A DNA stretch of 19,012 nt, taken from assembly GCA_036265385.1 (NCBI GenBank), contig DATAPD010000071.1:1-19012 (forward strand), given 5' to 3'. Of this stretch, positions 6,274-13,185 are shown piece by piece. A model generated the notes under the pieces. It worked only from the letters and a program-made list of their open reading frames with translations, did no database searches and was not told the DNA's origin. Numbering within the stretch: the stretch's first letter is position 1; every line of letters begins with the position of its first letter. Both the position numbers and the translations under genes were made by a program. The DNA comes from DATAPD01 sp036265385. GTDB taxonomy: Bacteria > Acidobacteriota > Terriglobia > Terriglobales > Acidobacteriaceae.

Positions 6274-7476
6274 TCATCCTAGACTCAGGTTCTCACGTAA
6301 GATTCCCACATCCTTATCGCCGCGGCCCGACACATTCACCACGAGAATCTCTGACTTCTTCATCTTCGGAGCGCGTTTGATCGTCTCCGCGACCGCATGC
6401 GCCGATTCCAGTGCCGGGATGATCCCTTCGGTTCGAGCGAGCACGGTCGTCGCCTCAAGCGCCTCTGCATCCGATGCAGGCACGTACTCCGCACGACCCG
6501 TGTCCTTCAGCCAGGCATGTTCCGGTCCGATCGAAGGATAGTCCAATCCCGCCGAGACCGAGTGTGTCAGTGCAATCTGTCCGGCAGCGTCTTGTAATAC
6601 GTAGGAATACGTTCCCTGCAAGACGCCCGGACTTCCGCCTCGAAACCTTGCCGCGTGATCGCCCAGAGTTTCCCCGCGTCCACCCGCCTCCACGCCGATC
6701 AACCGCACCTTCTTATCCTTAATGAACTCGAAAAAAATGCCGATCGAGTTCGACCCGCCGCCGACACACGCGATTACGGTAGTTGGCAGTCTTCCTTCTA
6801 CTTTCAAAATCTGCGCTCGTGCCTCGCGTCCAATCACGCGATGGAAGTCACGAACCATCGTCGGGTAGGGATGCGCCCCAAGCACACTTCCGAGCAGATA
6901 ATGTGTGGTGCGCACATTTGTGACCCAATCGCGCATCGCTTCATTGATGGCATCTTTCAGAGTGCGCGAACCCGAGTCGACTCCGCGAACTTCTGCTCCC
7001 AGCAACCGCATCCGGAAAACATTTAATTCCTGCCGCCGCATGTCTTCCGTGCCCATATAGACGACACACTCGAAGCCGAGTAATGCGCAGACCGTTGCTG
7101 TCGCGACTCCATGTTGTCCGGCGCCTGTTTCAGCAATAATGCGCCGCTTTCCCATTCGTTCCGCCAGCAGCGCCTGCCCGATACAGTTATTGATCTTGTG
7201 TGCGCCCGTGTGAAGCAGATCCTCGCGCTTGAGATAAATTTTCGCGCCGCCCAATTTTTCCGTGAGCCGTTTCGCACAAAATAACGGCGTCGGGCGACCC
7301 GCAAAGTTCCGCAACAGATCCGCCAGCCGCGTCTGGAATTTCTTGTCTTTCTTCGCCTTTTCGTATGCTTTCTCGAGTTCTTCGAGCGCCGCCATCAGCG
7401 TCTCGGGCACGTACCGTCCTCCATACGCGCCGAAGCGGCCGGGATTACTCTTCACATGTACTCTCGCCGTAGCCAT
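6274..7476 (-). CDS. trpB: Tryptophan synthase, beta subunit
   Basis: A 400-residue PLP enzyme that joins indole and L-serine to give tryptophan, paired with TrpA. GRFGAYGGRYVPETLM (13-28) is the standard N-terminus. The PLP lysine is Lys94 in REDLLHTGAHKINN, followed by ETGAGQHGVATA, GSRTLKDAINEAMRDWV, HPYPTMVRDF and the phosphate-binding CVGGGSNSIG. GEYVP-type and GRGDKD ends are present. Length matches TrpB1. ATG 7476 was chosen because the longer frame starts in basic, non-conserved sequence. This start overlaps the end of trpF by 25 bases, which suggests translational coupling. GGACGGGG about ten bases upstream may act as ribosome site. Confidence 0.95.
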   Translation of the reverse strand: MATARVHVKSNPGRFGAYGGRYVPETLMAALEELEKAYEKAKKDKKFQTRLADLLRNFAGRPTPLFCAKRLTEKLGGAKIYLKREDLLHTGAHKINNCIGQALLAERMGKRRIIAETGAGQHGVATATVCALLGFECVVYMGTEDMRRQELNVFRMRLLGAEVRGVDSGSRTLKDAINEAMRDWVTNVRTTHYLLGSVLGAHPYPTMVRDFHRVIGREARAQILKVEGRLPTTVIACVGGGSNSIGIFFEFIKDKKVRLIGVEAGGRGETLGDHAARFRGGSPGVLQGTYSYVLQDAAGQIALTHSVSAGLDYPSIGPEHAWLKDTGRAEYVPASDAEALEATTVLARTEGIIPALESAHAVAETIKRAPKMKKSEILVVNVSGRGDKDVGILRENLSLG

Positions 7477-8210
7477 AAGTATGCGGCCCCGTCCGCTGCT
7501 TTTACCGCGTCGACGAATGCCCGTACTTTTGCAGGATCTTTCTTTCCTGGTATTGCTTCTGTTCCCGACGCCACATCCACACCCCATGGATGCAAAGTAC
7601 GAATGGCTTCGCCCACGTTTTCCGGGCTAAGTCCGCCCGCAACCACGACCTTCACATTTTTTTTCATTGTTTCAACGAGCAGAGCAGCTCTCTTCCAATC
7701 GAACGTCTTACCAGTCCCTCCAACTTCTGTCTTTGTCCCAGAGTCGAGTAGGAACGTATCGAAGAGGCCGCTAGGCATATGCGATTTTGCTTCTTCTGAC
7801 ATGCCCTCTCCCCAATGCTCAAAGCTGCGAATCAGCCCCTGCAAAGTATCGCCCTCCGATACCAGTCCCATCCGCAGCGACGTGATGAACTTCGGTGGCT
7901 TCCAGAAACTACCCAATCCGACCGCGGTTTCCTTCGAGACGCCGGTTGGATCACCGAAGCCAAGGTGTTGCTGGACCGCTGTCAATCGCACAGAGTTGTA
8001 GAGATCAGCCAAGTCCAAAGGCGGTGCCACGAAAACTCCGACCTTCTCTATTTTCTCGGGTAGTTCGGACACGATCTCTCGTGCGGCTTCACGACTCACC
8101 TTTCGCGGACTTTTTTCATAAAACACAAATCCCAGCGCGTCCGCGCCAGCCTCCACAGCTAGCTTGGCATCCTGCAGATTCGTGATCCCGCAAATCTTGA
8201 TCCATGTCAT
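7452..8210 (-). CDS. trpF: Phosphoribosylanthranilate isomerase (long form)
   Basis: A 252-residue TIM-barrel enzyme for the Amadori step between TrpD and TrpC. The N-terminus MTWIKICGIT gives catalytic Cys7, and FLLDSG gives Asp156. VVVAGGLSPENV and VDVASGTE are phosphate-binding blocks. The family is usually about 200-210 residues. The extra length comes mainly from an insert at about residues 85-148, and the normally conserved VQLHG reads VQQHLG. The C-terminus overlaps trpB by 25 bases, and the start is nine bases after trpC. No strong ribosome site is visible, which fits coupling to trpC. Confidence 0.9.
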   Translation of the reverse strand: MTWIKICGITNLQDAKLAVEAGADALGFVFYEKSPRKVSREAAREIVSELPEKIEKVGVFVAPPLDLADLYNSVRLTAVQQHLGFGDPTGVSKETAVGLGSFWKPPKFITSLRMGLVSEGDTLQGLIRSFEHWGEGMSEEAKSHMPSGLFDTFLLDSGTKTEVGGTGKTFDWKRAALLVETMKKNVKVVVAGGLSPENVGEAIRTLHPWGVDVASGTEAIPGKKDPAKVRAFVDAVKAADGAAYLWLRREYM

Positions 8211-8219
8211 CGAATCACG

Positions 8220-9041
8220 TCAGCGCTTAGACGTTAGCAACTTGTCGTGCTTGCTTGCGCTCTCCAACAGTTCTCGCAACGCATTCCCGGGCGACTCGGC
8301 CCTCATCAATGACTCGCCGATCAAAAAAGCGTCATAACCTGCTTGGCGAAGCCGAGCAACATCCGATCCCGAATCGATTCCACTCTCGGCAACTGCCACA
8401 ACACCTTGCGGAATTCTTTCCGCCAGACCAATCGCGGTTTCGATGTTCACTTGGAACGTTTTCAGGTCCCGCGAATTTACGCCCACCAGATTGCATCCTG
8501 CATCCAGAGCGCGTGACAACTCCTCTTCGTCGTGGGCCTCACACAGAACATCAAGATCCAAACCACTCGCTCGCTTCGCTAAGTGAACTAACGTTGGCTG
8601 GTCCAAAGCGGCCACAATGAGTAAAACTGCATCGGCCCGAAACGCTCGCGCTTCGATCAACTGATACTCCTCAACGATAAAGTCCTTCCTCAGGCAGGGT
8701 ACGTTGGTCGCTTCGGACGCCTTGCGAAGATTCTCGTTCGACCCCTGGAAGAATTTTTCATCCGTCAGCACCGAAAGCGCGGTTGCTCCCGCTCTCTCCA
8801 GTTCCCTAGCCAAAAGACTCGGATCGAATTCGGCTCGAATCAGTCCTTTCGATGGCGAAGCCTTCTTTAGTTCTGCGATGATCGCGATGCCGCTTCGAGC
8901 GTCCTGTTCCAGCGCACGACGAAACCCGCGGGGCACATGCTTTTCAGCGTCCCTCTCCAACTCCGACAATGCGACGCGTTGCTTCGTTTCCGCTACACGG
9001 ACACGGGTCGCCGCGATGATTTGGTCCAATTTCGAAGCCAT
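8220..9041 (-). CDS. trpC: Indole-3-glycerol phosphate synthase
   Basis: A 273-residue TIM-barrel enzyme that decarboxylates and cyclises carboxyphenylaminodeoxyribulose phosphate to indole-3-glycerol phosphate. IIAELKKASPSKG (54-66) contains the catalytic Glu57 and Lys59. CLRKDFIVEEYQ contains Lys119, and LVGVNSRDLKTF and VAVAESGI follow. It is not fused to TrpF. It is the first gene of the - strand run. The start at ATG 9041 (MASKLDQII) has no Shine-Dalgarno sequence, and a perfect TATAAT ends 12 bases upstream. trpE, trpG and trpD, expected upstream in a full operon, are replaced by a divergent regulator gene. Confidence 0.94.
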   Translation of the reverse strand: MASKLDQIIAATRVRVAETKQRVALSELERDAEKHVPRGFRRALEQDARSGIAIIAELKKASPSKGLIRAEFDPSLLARELERAGATALSVLTDEKFFQGSNENLRKASEATNVPCLRKDFIVEEYQLIEARAFRADAVLLIVAALDQPTLVHLAKRASGLDLDVLCEAHDEEELSRALDAGCNLVGVNSRDLKTFQVNIETAIGLAERIPQGVVAVAESGIDSGSDVARLRQAGYDAFLIGESLMRAESPGNALRELLESASKHDKLLTSKR

Positions 9042-9053
9042 GAAAGAGGTCTC

Positions 9054-9059
9054 ATTATA
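9054..9059 (-). promoter_or_regulatory. Probable -10 box of the trp/aro operon (TATAAT)
   Basis: A perfect TATAAT on the - strand ends 12 bases before the trpC ATG. The best -35-like sequence (ATGACA) is 21 bases upstream, too far to count. Initiation seven bases downstream would leave a leader of about six bases, too short for a ribosome site or an attenuator. Confidence 0.5.
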
Positions 9060-9119
9060 CGGAATCAATCGTCAGGTCCTTGTCATGGAATGGTCACGTT
9101 CAGCGCAATACGGGTCAAT

Positions 9120-9125
9120 TACAAT
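9120..9125 (+). promoter_or_regulatory. Possible -10 box of the Crp/Fnr gene (TACAAT)
   Basis: TACAAT lies six bases before GTG 9132. Transcription starting seven bases after the hexamer would begin on the GTG itself. GTTCAG at a 16-base spacing is a poor -35. It overlaps the intergenic space shared with the divergent trpC promoter. Confidence 0.4.
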
Positions 9126-9131
9126 ACCGGC

Positions 9132-9833
9132 GTGTCCGAACCGGTCTCGCATCGCGAAATCCTGGCCAAGGTTCCAATCTTTTCCGGCCTGGCGGAAAAC
9201 GAACTCTCATTCCTGGCTAATCACGCCGTCCCCCGGCACTTCGGCAACGCGGAGATTGTTTTCAACGAGGGCGAACCTTGTTCCGGTTTGTACGTTGTTC
9301 AATCCGGACAAATCCGCATCTTCAAAACATCCATCAACGGACGCGAACAGGTTCTCAGCATCGATGGCCCTGGCAGCTCGGTAGCGGAACTCCCTGTCTT
9401 CGACGGCGGAAACTATCCTGCCTCGGTGGCTGCAGTGGGAGACGCCACCCTGCTCTTCGTGAGCAAACAGGATTTCCAGGCGCTCTGTCTTTCTCACCCT
9501 CAAGTCGCGCTCAAGGTGCTTCGGGTAGTCGGAGCGCGCCTCCGGCGCCTCGTGGGAATCATCGAAGAACTCTCATTCACCACGGTCCGTCATCGGCTTG
9601 CTCTTTATCTCGTCCGCCTGGCACAGAAAGAAGGTAAAAAGCTCCCCGAGGGCCTCACCTTTACTCTGCCCATCAGCAACCAGGAACTAGCCGCCCAGAT
9701 CGGCACCGTGCGCGAACTCGTCTCGCGCAACCTGTCACGCCTCCAGGCCGAAGGTCTCCTCAAAATGGACGGCCGCACCTTCATCATTCCCGACTTGAAA
9801 GCTTTGGAAGCGGAACTCGCTTCGGCTGAGTAG
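9132..9833 (+). CDS. Crp/Fnr family transcriptional regulator, probably NO/nitrosative-stress responsive
   Basis: A 233-residue regulator with a cyclic-nucleotide-binding-like barrel (about 12-125), a dimer helix (125-160) and a winged HTH (about 160-222). The recognition helix reads GTVRELVSRNLSRLQ. R194, E195 and R199 align with CRP R180, E181 and R185, which read TGTGA. Ser198 is the FNR-type residue. The phosphate cassette reads AELPVFDGGNYPASV; the Arg that holds cAMP in CRP is Pro here, so cAMP is unlikely. Only two Cys (50, 119) are present, so there is no FNR-type cluster. A bound heme, as in Dnr-like regulators, is possible but unproven. GTG 9132 was chosen because it gives the usual short arm before VPIFSGL; ATG 9090 would add 14 residues. 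The next genes are NO-defence genes. Confidence 0.85.
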   Translation: MSEPVSHREILAKVPIFSGLAENELSFLANHAVPRHFGNAEIVFNEGEPCSGLYVVQSGQIRIFKTSINGREQVLSIDGPGSSVAELPVFDGGNYPASVAAVGDATLLFVSKQDFQALCLSHPQVALKVLRVVGARLRRLVGIIEELSFTTVRHRLALYLVRLAQKEGKKLPEGLTFTLPISNQELAAQIGTVRELVSRNLSRLQAEGLLKMDGRTFIIPDLKALEAELASAE

Positions 9834-9885
9834 CTCGGCGTAAGTCCTTCCTCCTGATTGTTTTTCCCTCCTCCTGCACCTACCG

Positions 9886-9897
9886 TGACAAAAGTCA
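9886..9897. promoter_or_regulatory. CRP-type operator upstream of ric-norB
   Basis: TGAC-AAAA-GTCA is a perfect 12-base palindrome. Read as CRP-type halves it is CGTGA-N6-TCATC. A weak -10 (TATCTT, 9921-9926) lies downstream. If transcription starts at about 9933, the palindrome is centred near -41.5, the classic position of a class II activator. The site is shared in form with the one at 13113-13128. Confidence 0.55.
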
Positions 9898-9969
9898 TCG
9901 TCGCCATCCTTCCCGCCCCATATCTTCGAATCACTCGCGGCTCGACTAGCAGTGCAAGGGAGGATGGAA

Positions 9970-10695
9970 ATGAACGCAACAGCTGAAAAAACCGTTAGAG
10001 AACTTGCTCTCGAGTCGTCGACCGCGCCGCGAGTTTTCGAGCAATTTGGACTGGACTACTGCTGCGGTGGCAATCGGCCGCTAAGCGACGCCTGCCGAGC
10101 GGCTAACGTTTCGATGGATGACGTTTTGGATGCGCTCGAATCAGCGGCGCTCAGCGCACAGAAAATAGATAGCAATCGCACGTGGACGACAGAACCGTTG
10201 AGCGAACTCATCGCTCATATCAACGCCACACACCACAAATACACTCGCTCGGAAATCGCCCGGATCTCGCCCTTAATGGATAAAGTCGCTGCCAAGCATG
10301 GTGCGAATCATCCCGAACTGATTGAGATCCACTCCACATTCCAATCCCTTGCACAGGAACTTACGACACACCTCATGAAGGAAGAGATGGTCCTATTCCC
10401 CTACGTGATCCGCATGGAAGAGGCTATCATTGCGCACGAGCCCGTCTTACCACCCCCATTCGGAACTATCCAGAACCCCGTGAGCATGATGGAACACGAG
10501 CATGACTCCGCCGGCGATGCATTACGCGTGATGCGAAAGGCCAGTCGGGATTACACCCCGCCAGCAGACGCCTGCGTAACTTATCAGACACTCTACAAAG
10601 GCCTGGCTGAACTCGAGGCCGACTTACACCAGCATATTCACTTGGAGAACAACATTTTATTTCCGCGAGCAACCGAGATGGAAAAGCGGCACTGA
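9970..10695 (+). CDS. ric: Iron-sulfur cluster repair di-iron protein (Ric/YtfE/ScdA family)
   Basis: A 241-residue cytoplasmic protein that repairs iron-sulfur clusters damaged by nitric oxide or peroxide. The N-terminal DUF542 (ScdA_N) domain has FEQFGLDYCCGGNRPLSDAC with the Cys31-Cys32 pair. A hemerythrin-like four-helix domain follows, with iron-ligand candidates in HINATHHKY, ELTTHLMKEE (His134, Glu138), MMEHEHDS and LHQHIHLENN. Length matches YtfE. ATG 9970 was chosen because GGGAGG ends six bases before it. GTG 9952 and ATG 9964 are in the same frame but less well placed. norB follows on the same strand with no terminator between, so they are likely co-transcribed from the promoter with the palindrome at 9886. 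Confidence 0.93.
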   Translation: MNATAEKTVRELALESSTAPRVFEQFGLDYCCGGNRPLSDACRAANVSMDDVLDALESAALSAQKIDSNRTWTTEPLSELIAHINATHHKYTRSEIARISPLMDKVAAKHGANHPELIEIHSTFQSLAQELTTHLMKEEMVLFPYVIRMEEAIIAHEPVLPPPFGTIQNPVSMMEHEHDSAGDALRVMRKASRDYTPPADACVTYQTLYKGLAELEADLHQHIHLENNILFPRATEMEKRH

Positions 10696-10767
10696 AGAGA
10701 CTAAACTGCAGCCGTCTCAGGCCTATCGCACCACGATATGAATCAGCCTTTAAAGAAAGGATCGACG

Positions 10768-13059
10768 ATGTCTTATAGGAAACTCTGGATCGCTCTGGGA
10801 CTCGTACTCATTGTGTCTTTCGCTGTTCTCGGTGGAGTCGGCATAAAGGTCATGAACAATGCCCCTCCGATACCTTCCTCCGTAGTCACGACTGACGGTC
10901 GTACTTTGTTCGACGGCACTGCCATCATGAACGGACAGAACGCGTGGCAATCGATAGGCGGTCAGGAGGTCGGCACCATCTGGGGGCACGGCTCCTATAT
11001 CGCTCCCGATTGGTCTGCCGATTGGCTGCATCGCGAGTCCGAGTTCATCCTGAACCGCTGGGCTAGCGAGATCGGCGCATCGAATTACTCCGCGCTGGGA
11101 GTTGAGCAGCAAGCAGCCCTGCAGGCTCGCCTCCAGCAAATTATGCGCACCAATACCTATGACGCTGCTACCGGAAAGATCACCATAGATCCGGCACGCG
11201 CCGCAGCATTCGAAGAACTCGCCGGACACTATGCCGACGTCTTCTCTCGTGGCCGCAATGAATACGCCATTCAGAAAAATGCACTGAGTGATCCGACCAA
11301 GCTCCGCGAAATGAGCTCTTTCTTCTGGTGGACAGCTTGGGCCGCGTCCACGAACCGCCCTGGCATGAACGTGAGTTACACGCAGAACTGGCCGCATGAA
11401 CCGCTCGTCTCCAATCGTCCCACCAGCGGAACGATCGTCTGGAGCATCATCAGTTTCTTCCTGCTGCTCGCAGGCGTCGGAGGCATGGTCTGGTACTTCG
11501 CCTCACAGCCTCGCACTGTGGCAGAAGAGCTGCTTCCAAAGTCAGACCCATTGCTCGGCCTCAGCCCAACTCCATCGCAACGCGCCACAGTGAAGTATTT
11601 CTTCGTTGTTGCCGCGCTTTGGGTTGTGCAAGTCGCTTTGGGTGCCATCACGGCACACTACGGCGTGGAAGGCTCCGGCTTCTACGGAATTCCACTCGAC
11701 AGATGGCTTCCGTACAGCGTGACTCGAACCTGGCATCTGCAAATTGGCATTTTCTGGATTGCCACTTCCTGGCTAGCGACGGGACTCTACGTCGCTCCGG
11801 CCGTCAGCGGCATTGAACCGAAAGGTCAGCGCCTCGGCGTCAACGTCCTCTTCGGCGCTCTCATCTTTGTCGTCGTCGGCTCACTCGCCGGAGAATGGAT
11901 GAGCATTCAGCACAAGCTCGGCAATCTCTGGTTCTGGCTTGGCACCCAAGGTTACGAATATGTGGACCTTGGCCGTCTCTGGCAGATCCTGCTTTTCGGC
12001 GGACTCTGCTTCTGGCTGTGGCTCATGTGGCGTGCCTTGCGTCCGGCGCTCGCTCGCCGCGATCAAAGCCATTCCTTGCTTGTGATGTTCCTGATCTCCA
12101 GTATTGCCATCCCACTCTTTTATGCGGCTGGTCTAATGTACGGACAGCGCAGCCACATCGTGACTGCCGAATATTGGCGTTGGTGGGTAGTTCACCTCTG
12201 GGTCGAAGGATTCTTCGAAGTATTCGCCACCGTGGTGATCGCATTCCTGCTGACTCGTCTAAAACTACTCTCTGTCGCAACTGCAACCCGCGCCGTTTTG
12301 TTCTCAACCGTTGTATTCCTCTCCGGCGGGATCATCGGTACATTCCATCACCTCTACTTCGCGGGAACTCCAAACATTGTGCTCGCTTTGGGCAGTGTGT
12401 TCAGCGCCCTCGAAGTCGTACCACTCGTTCTCGTCGGCTTCGAAGCCTGGGAGAACATCCGCCTCTCACGTGCTCGCGAACAAAGTCTCTGGGTCGCCGC
12501 TTACAAGTGGCCCATCTACTTTTTCGTTGCGGTTGCGTTCTGGAATTTCGTGGGAGCAGGGCTGTTCGGCTTCCTGATCAATCCCCCGGTCTCGCTCTAC
12601 TACACGCAGGGTTTAAACACGACTCCTGTCCACGGACACACCGCTCTGTTCGGCGTTTACGGCATGCTTGGGCTCGGCCTCATGCTGTTCTGCCTGCGAG
12701 CTCTGCGTCCCGGCAAGGCTTGGAAGAACGGGCCACTGGCTTTGGCCTTCTGGGCGATCAACATCGGCCTGGCGCTTATGGTCCTGCTCAGCACTCTGCC
12801 CATCGGATTAATGCAGGCTTGGGCCTCCGTTGAATACGGCACCTGGTATGCCCGTTCGGCGGAGTTCATGCATTCATCGGGCATGAACGGGCTGCGCTGG
12901 ATGCGCGTGCTCGGGGACAGCATCTTTGCCCTCGGCGCAGTGGTCCTAGGTTGGTTCGTTCTTGGATTAGTAACCGGACATTCCTACGACAAACGCGGCT
13001 TCGTCGCCGAAGGAGAGTGGGAAGTCCGTGCTTACGAAGAAGAGCTCGTCCACCACTGA
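10768..13059 (+). CDS. norB: Nitric oxide reductase, single-subunit quinol-dependent type (qNOR)
   Basis: A 763-residue inner-membrane enzyme that reduces two NO to N2O with electrons from quinol. Helix 1 (about 6-29) is followed by a periplasmic cytochrome-c-like domain without heme motif (about 30-220, with IWGHGSYIAPDWSADWLHRE), then about 12 further membrane helices. Ligands visible: His323 (TWHLQIG, low-spin heme), His476 and Glu480 (VHLWVEGFFEVF, non-heme iron and its Glu), His527/His528 (FHHLYFAG) and His622/His624 (VHGHTALFG). Glu549 matches the second conserved Glu. The fused N-terminal domain and absence of norC mark qNOR. ATG 10768 has AAAGGA seven bases ahead; ATG 10738 has no ribosome site. 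No nitrite reductase is nearby, so detoxification is more likely than full denitrification. Confidence 0.96.
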   Translation: MSYRKLWIALGLVLIVSFAVLGGVGIKVMNNAPPIPSSVVTTDGRTLFDGTAIMNGQNAWQSIGGQEVGTIWGHGSYIAPDWSADWLHRESEFILNRWASEIGASNYSALGVEQQAALQARLQQIMRTNTYDAATGKITIDPARAAAFEELAGHYADVFSRGRNEYAIQKNALSDPTKLREMSSFFWWTAWAASTNRPGMNVSYTQNWPHEPLVSNRPTSGTIVWSIISFFLLLAGVGGMVWYFASQPRTVAEELLPKSDPLLGLSPTPSQRATVKYFFVVAALWVVQVALGAITAHYGVEGSGFYGIPLDRWLPYSVTRTWHLQIGIFWIATSWLATGLYVAPAVSGIEPKGQRLGVNVLFGALIFVVVGSLAGEWMSIQHKLGNLWFWLGTQGYEYVDLGRLWQILLFGGLCFWLWLMWRALRPALARRDQSHSLLVMFLISSIAIPLFYAAGLMYGQRSHIVTAEYWRWWVVHLWVEGFFEVFATVVIAFLLTRLKLLSVATATRAVLFSTVVFLSGGIIGTFHHLYFAGTPNIVLALGSVFSALEVVPLVLVGFEAWENIRLSRAREQSLWVAAYKWPIYFFVAVAFWNFVGAGLFGFLINPPVSLYYTQGLNTTPVHGHTALFGVYGMLGLGLMLFCLRALRPGKAWKNGPLALAFWAINIGLALMVLLSTLPIGLMQAWASVEYGTWYARSAEFMHSSGMNGLRWMRVLGDSIFALGAVVLGWFVLGLVTGHSYDKRGFVAEGEWEVRAYEEELVHH

Positions 13060-13080
13060 TTACTAAGCCTGTTCGCATGT

Positions 13081-13107
13081 GGCCCGCGCTCTGGTGCGGG
13101 CCTTTTT
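13081..13107 (+). terminator. Intrinsic terminator after norB
   Basis: GGCCCGC (13081-13087) and GCGGGCC (13096-13102) form a perfect seven-pair GC stem with an eight-base loop, followed at once by TTTTT. It lies 21 bases after the norB stop. It separates ric-norB from the radical SAM gene, whose own operator begins six bases further on. Confidence 0.9.
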
Positions 13108-13112
13108 CTCTG

Positions 13113-13128
13113 TGTGACATAGGTCACA
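13113..13128. promoter_or_regulatory. Perfect CRP-type operator upstream of the radical SAM gene
   Basis: TGTGAC-ATAG-GTCACA is a perfect 16-base palindrome, equal to the consensus TGTGA-N6-TCACA. It lies between the norB terminator and the radical SAM gene. Its core TGAC-N4-GTCA is identical to the palindrome before ric. No good -10 follows: TGTATG at 13155-13160 is the best, and would put the centre near -46. The likely binding protein is the Crp/Fnr regulator encoded at 9132-9833. Confidence 0.7.
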
Positions 13129-13185
13129 TGCAGGTGTGCGGTCATCTGTCAGGCTGTATGCATGGAAAGAACTGAGGCGAAATCG

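Noticed and set aside
7477..7587. N-terminal extension of trpB
   Set aside because: Basic, Gly/Cys/Arg-rich and antisense-like sequence overlapping trpF; TrpB normally begins a few residues before GRFGAYGG.
9886..9897. FNR-type site (TTGAT-N4-ATCAA)
   Set aside because: The halves are TGAC/GTCA, without the TTGAT pattern, and the regulator has no FNR cluster cysteines. It fits the CRP-type reading better.
11895..12833. A 312-residue open frame on the + strand inside norB
   Set aside because: It is a +1-frame shadow of norB. The translation is rich in Arg, Ser and Pro with no motif, while norB in the other frame has every expected heme and iron ligand.
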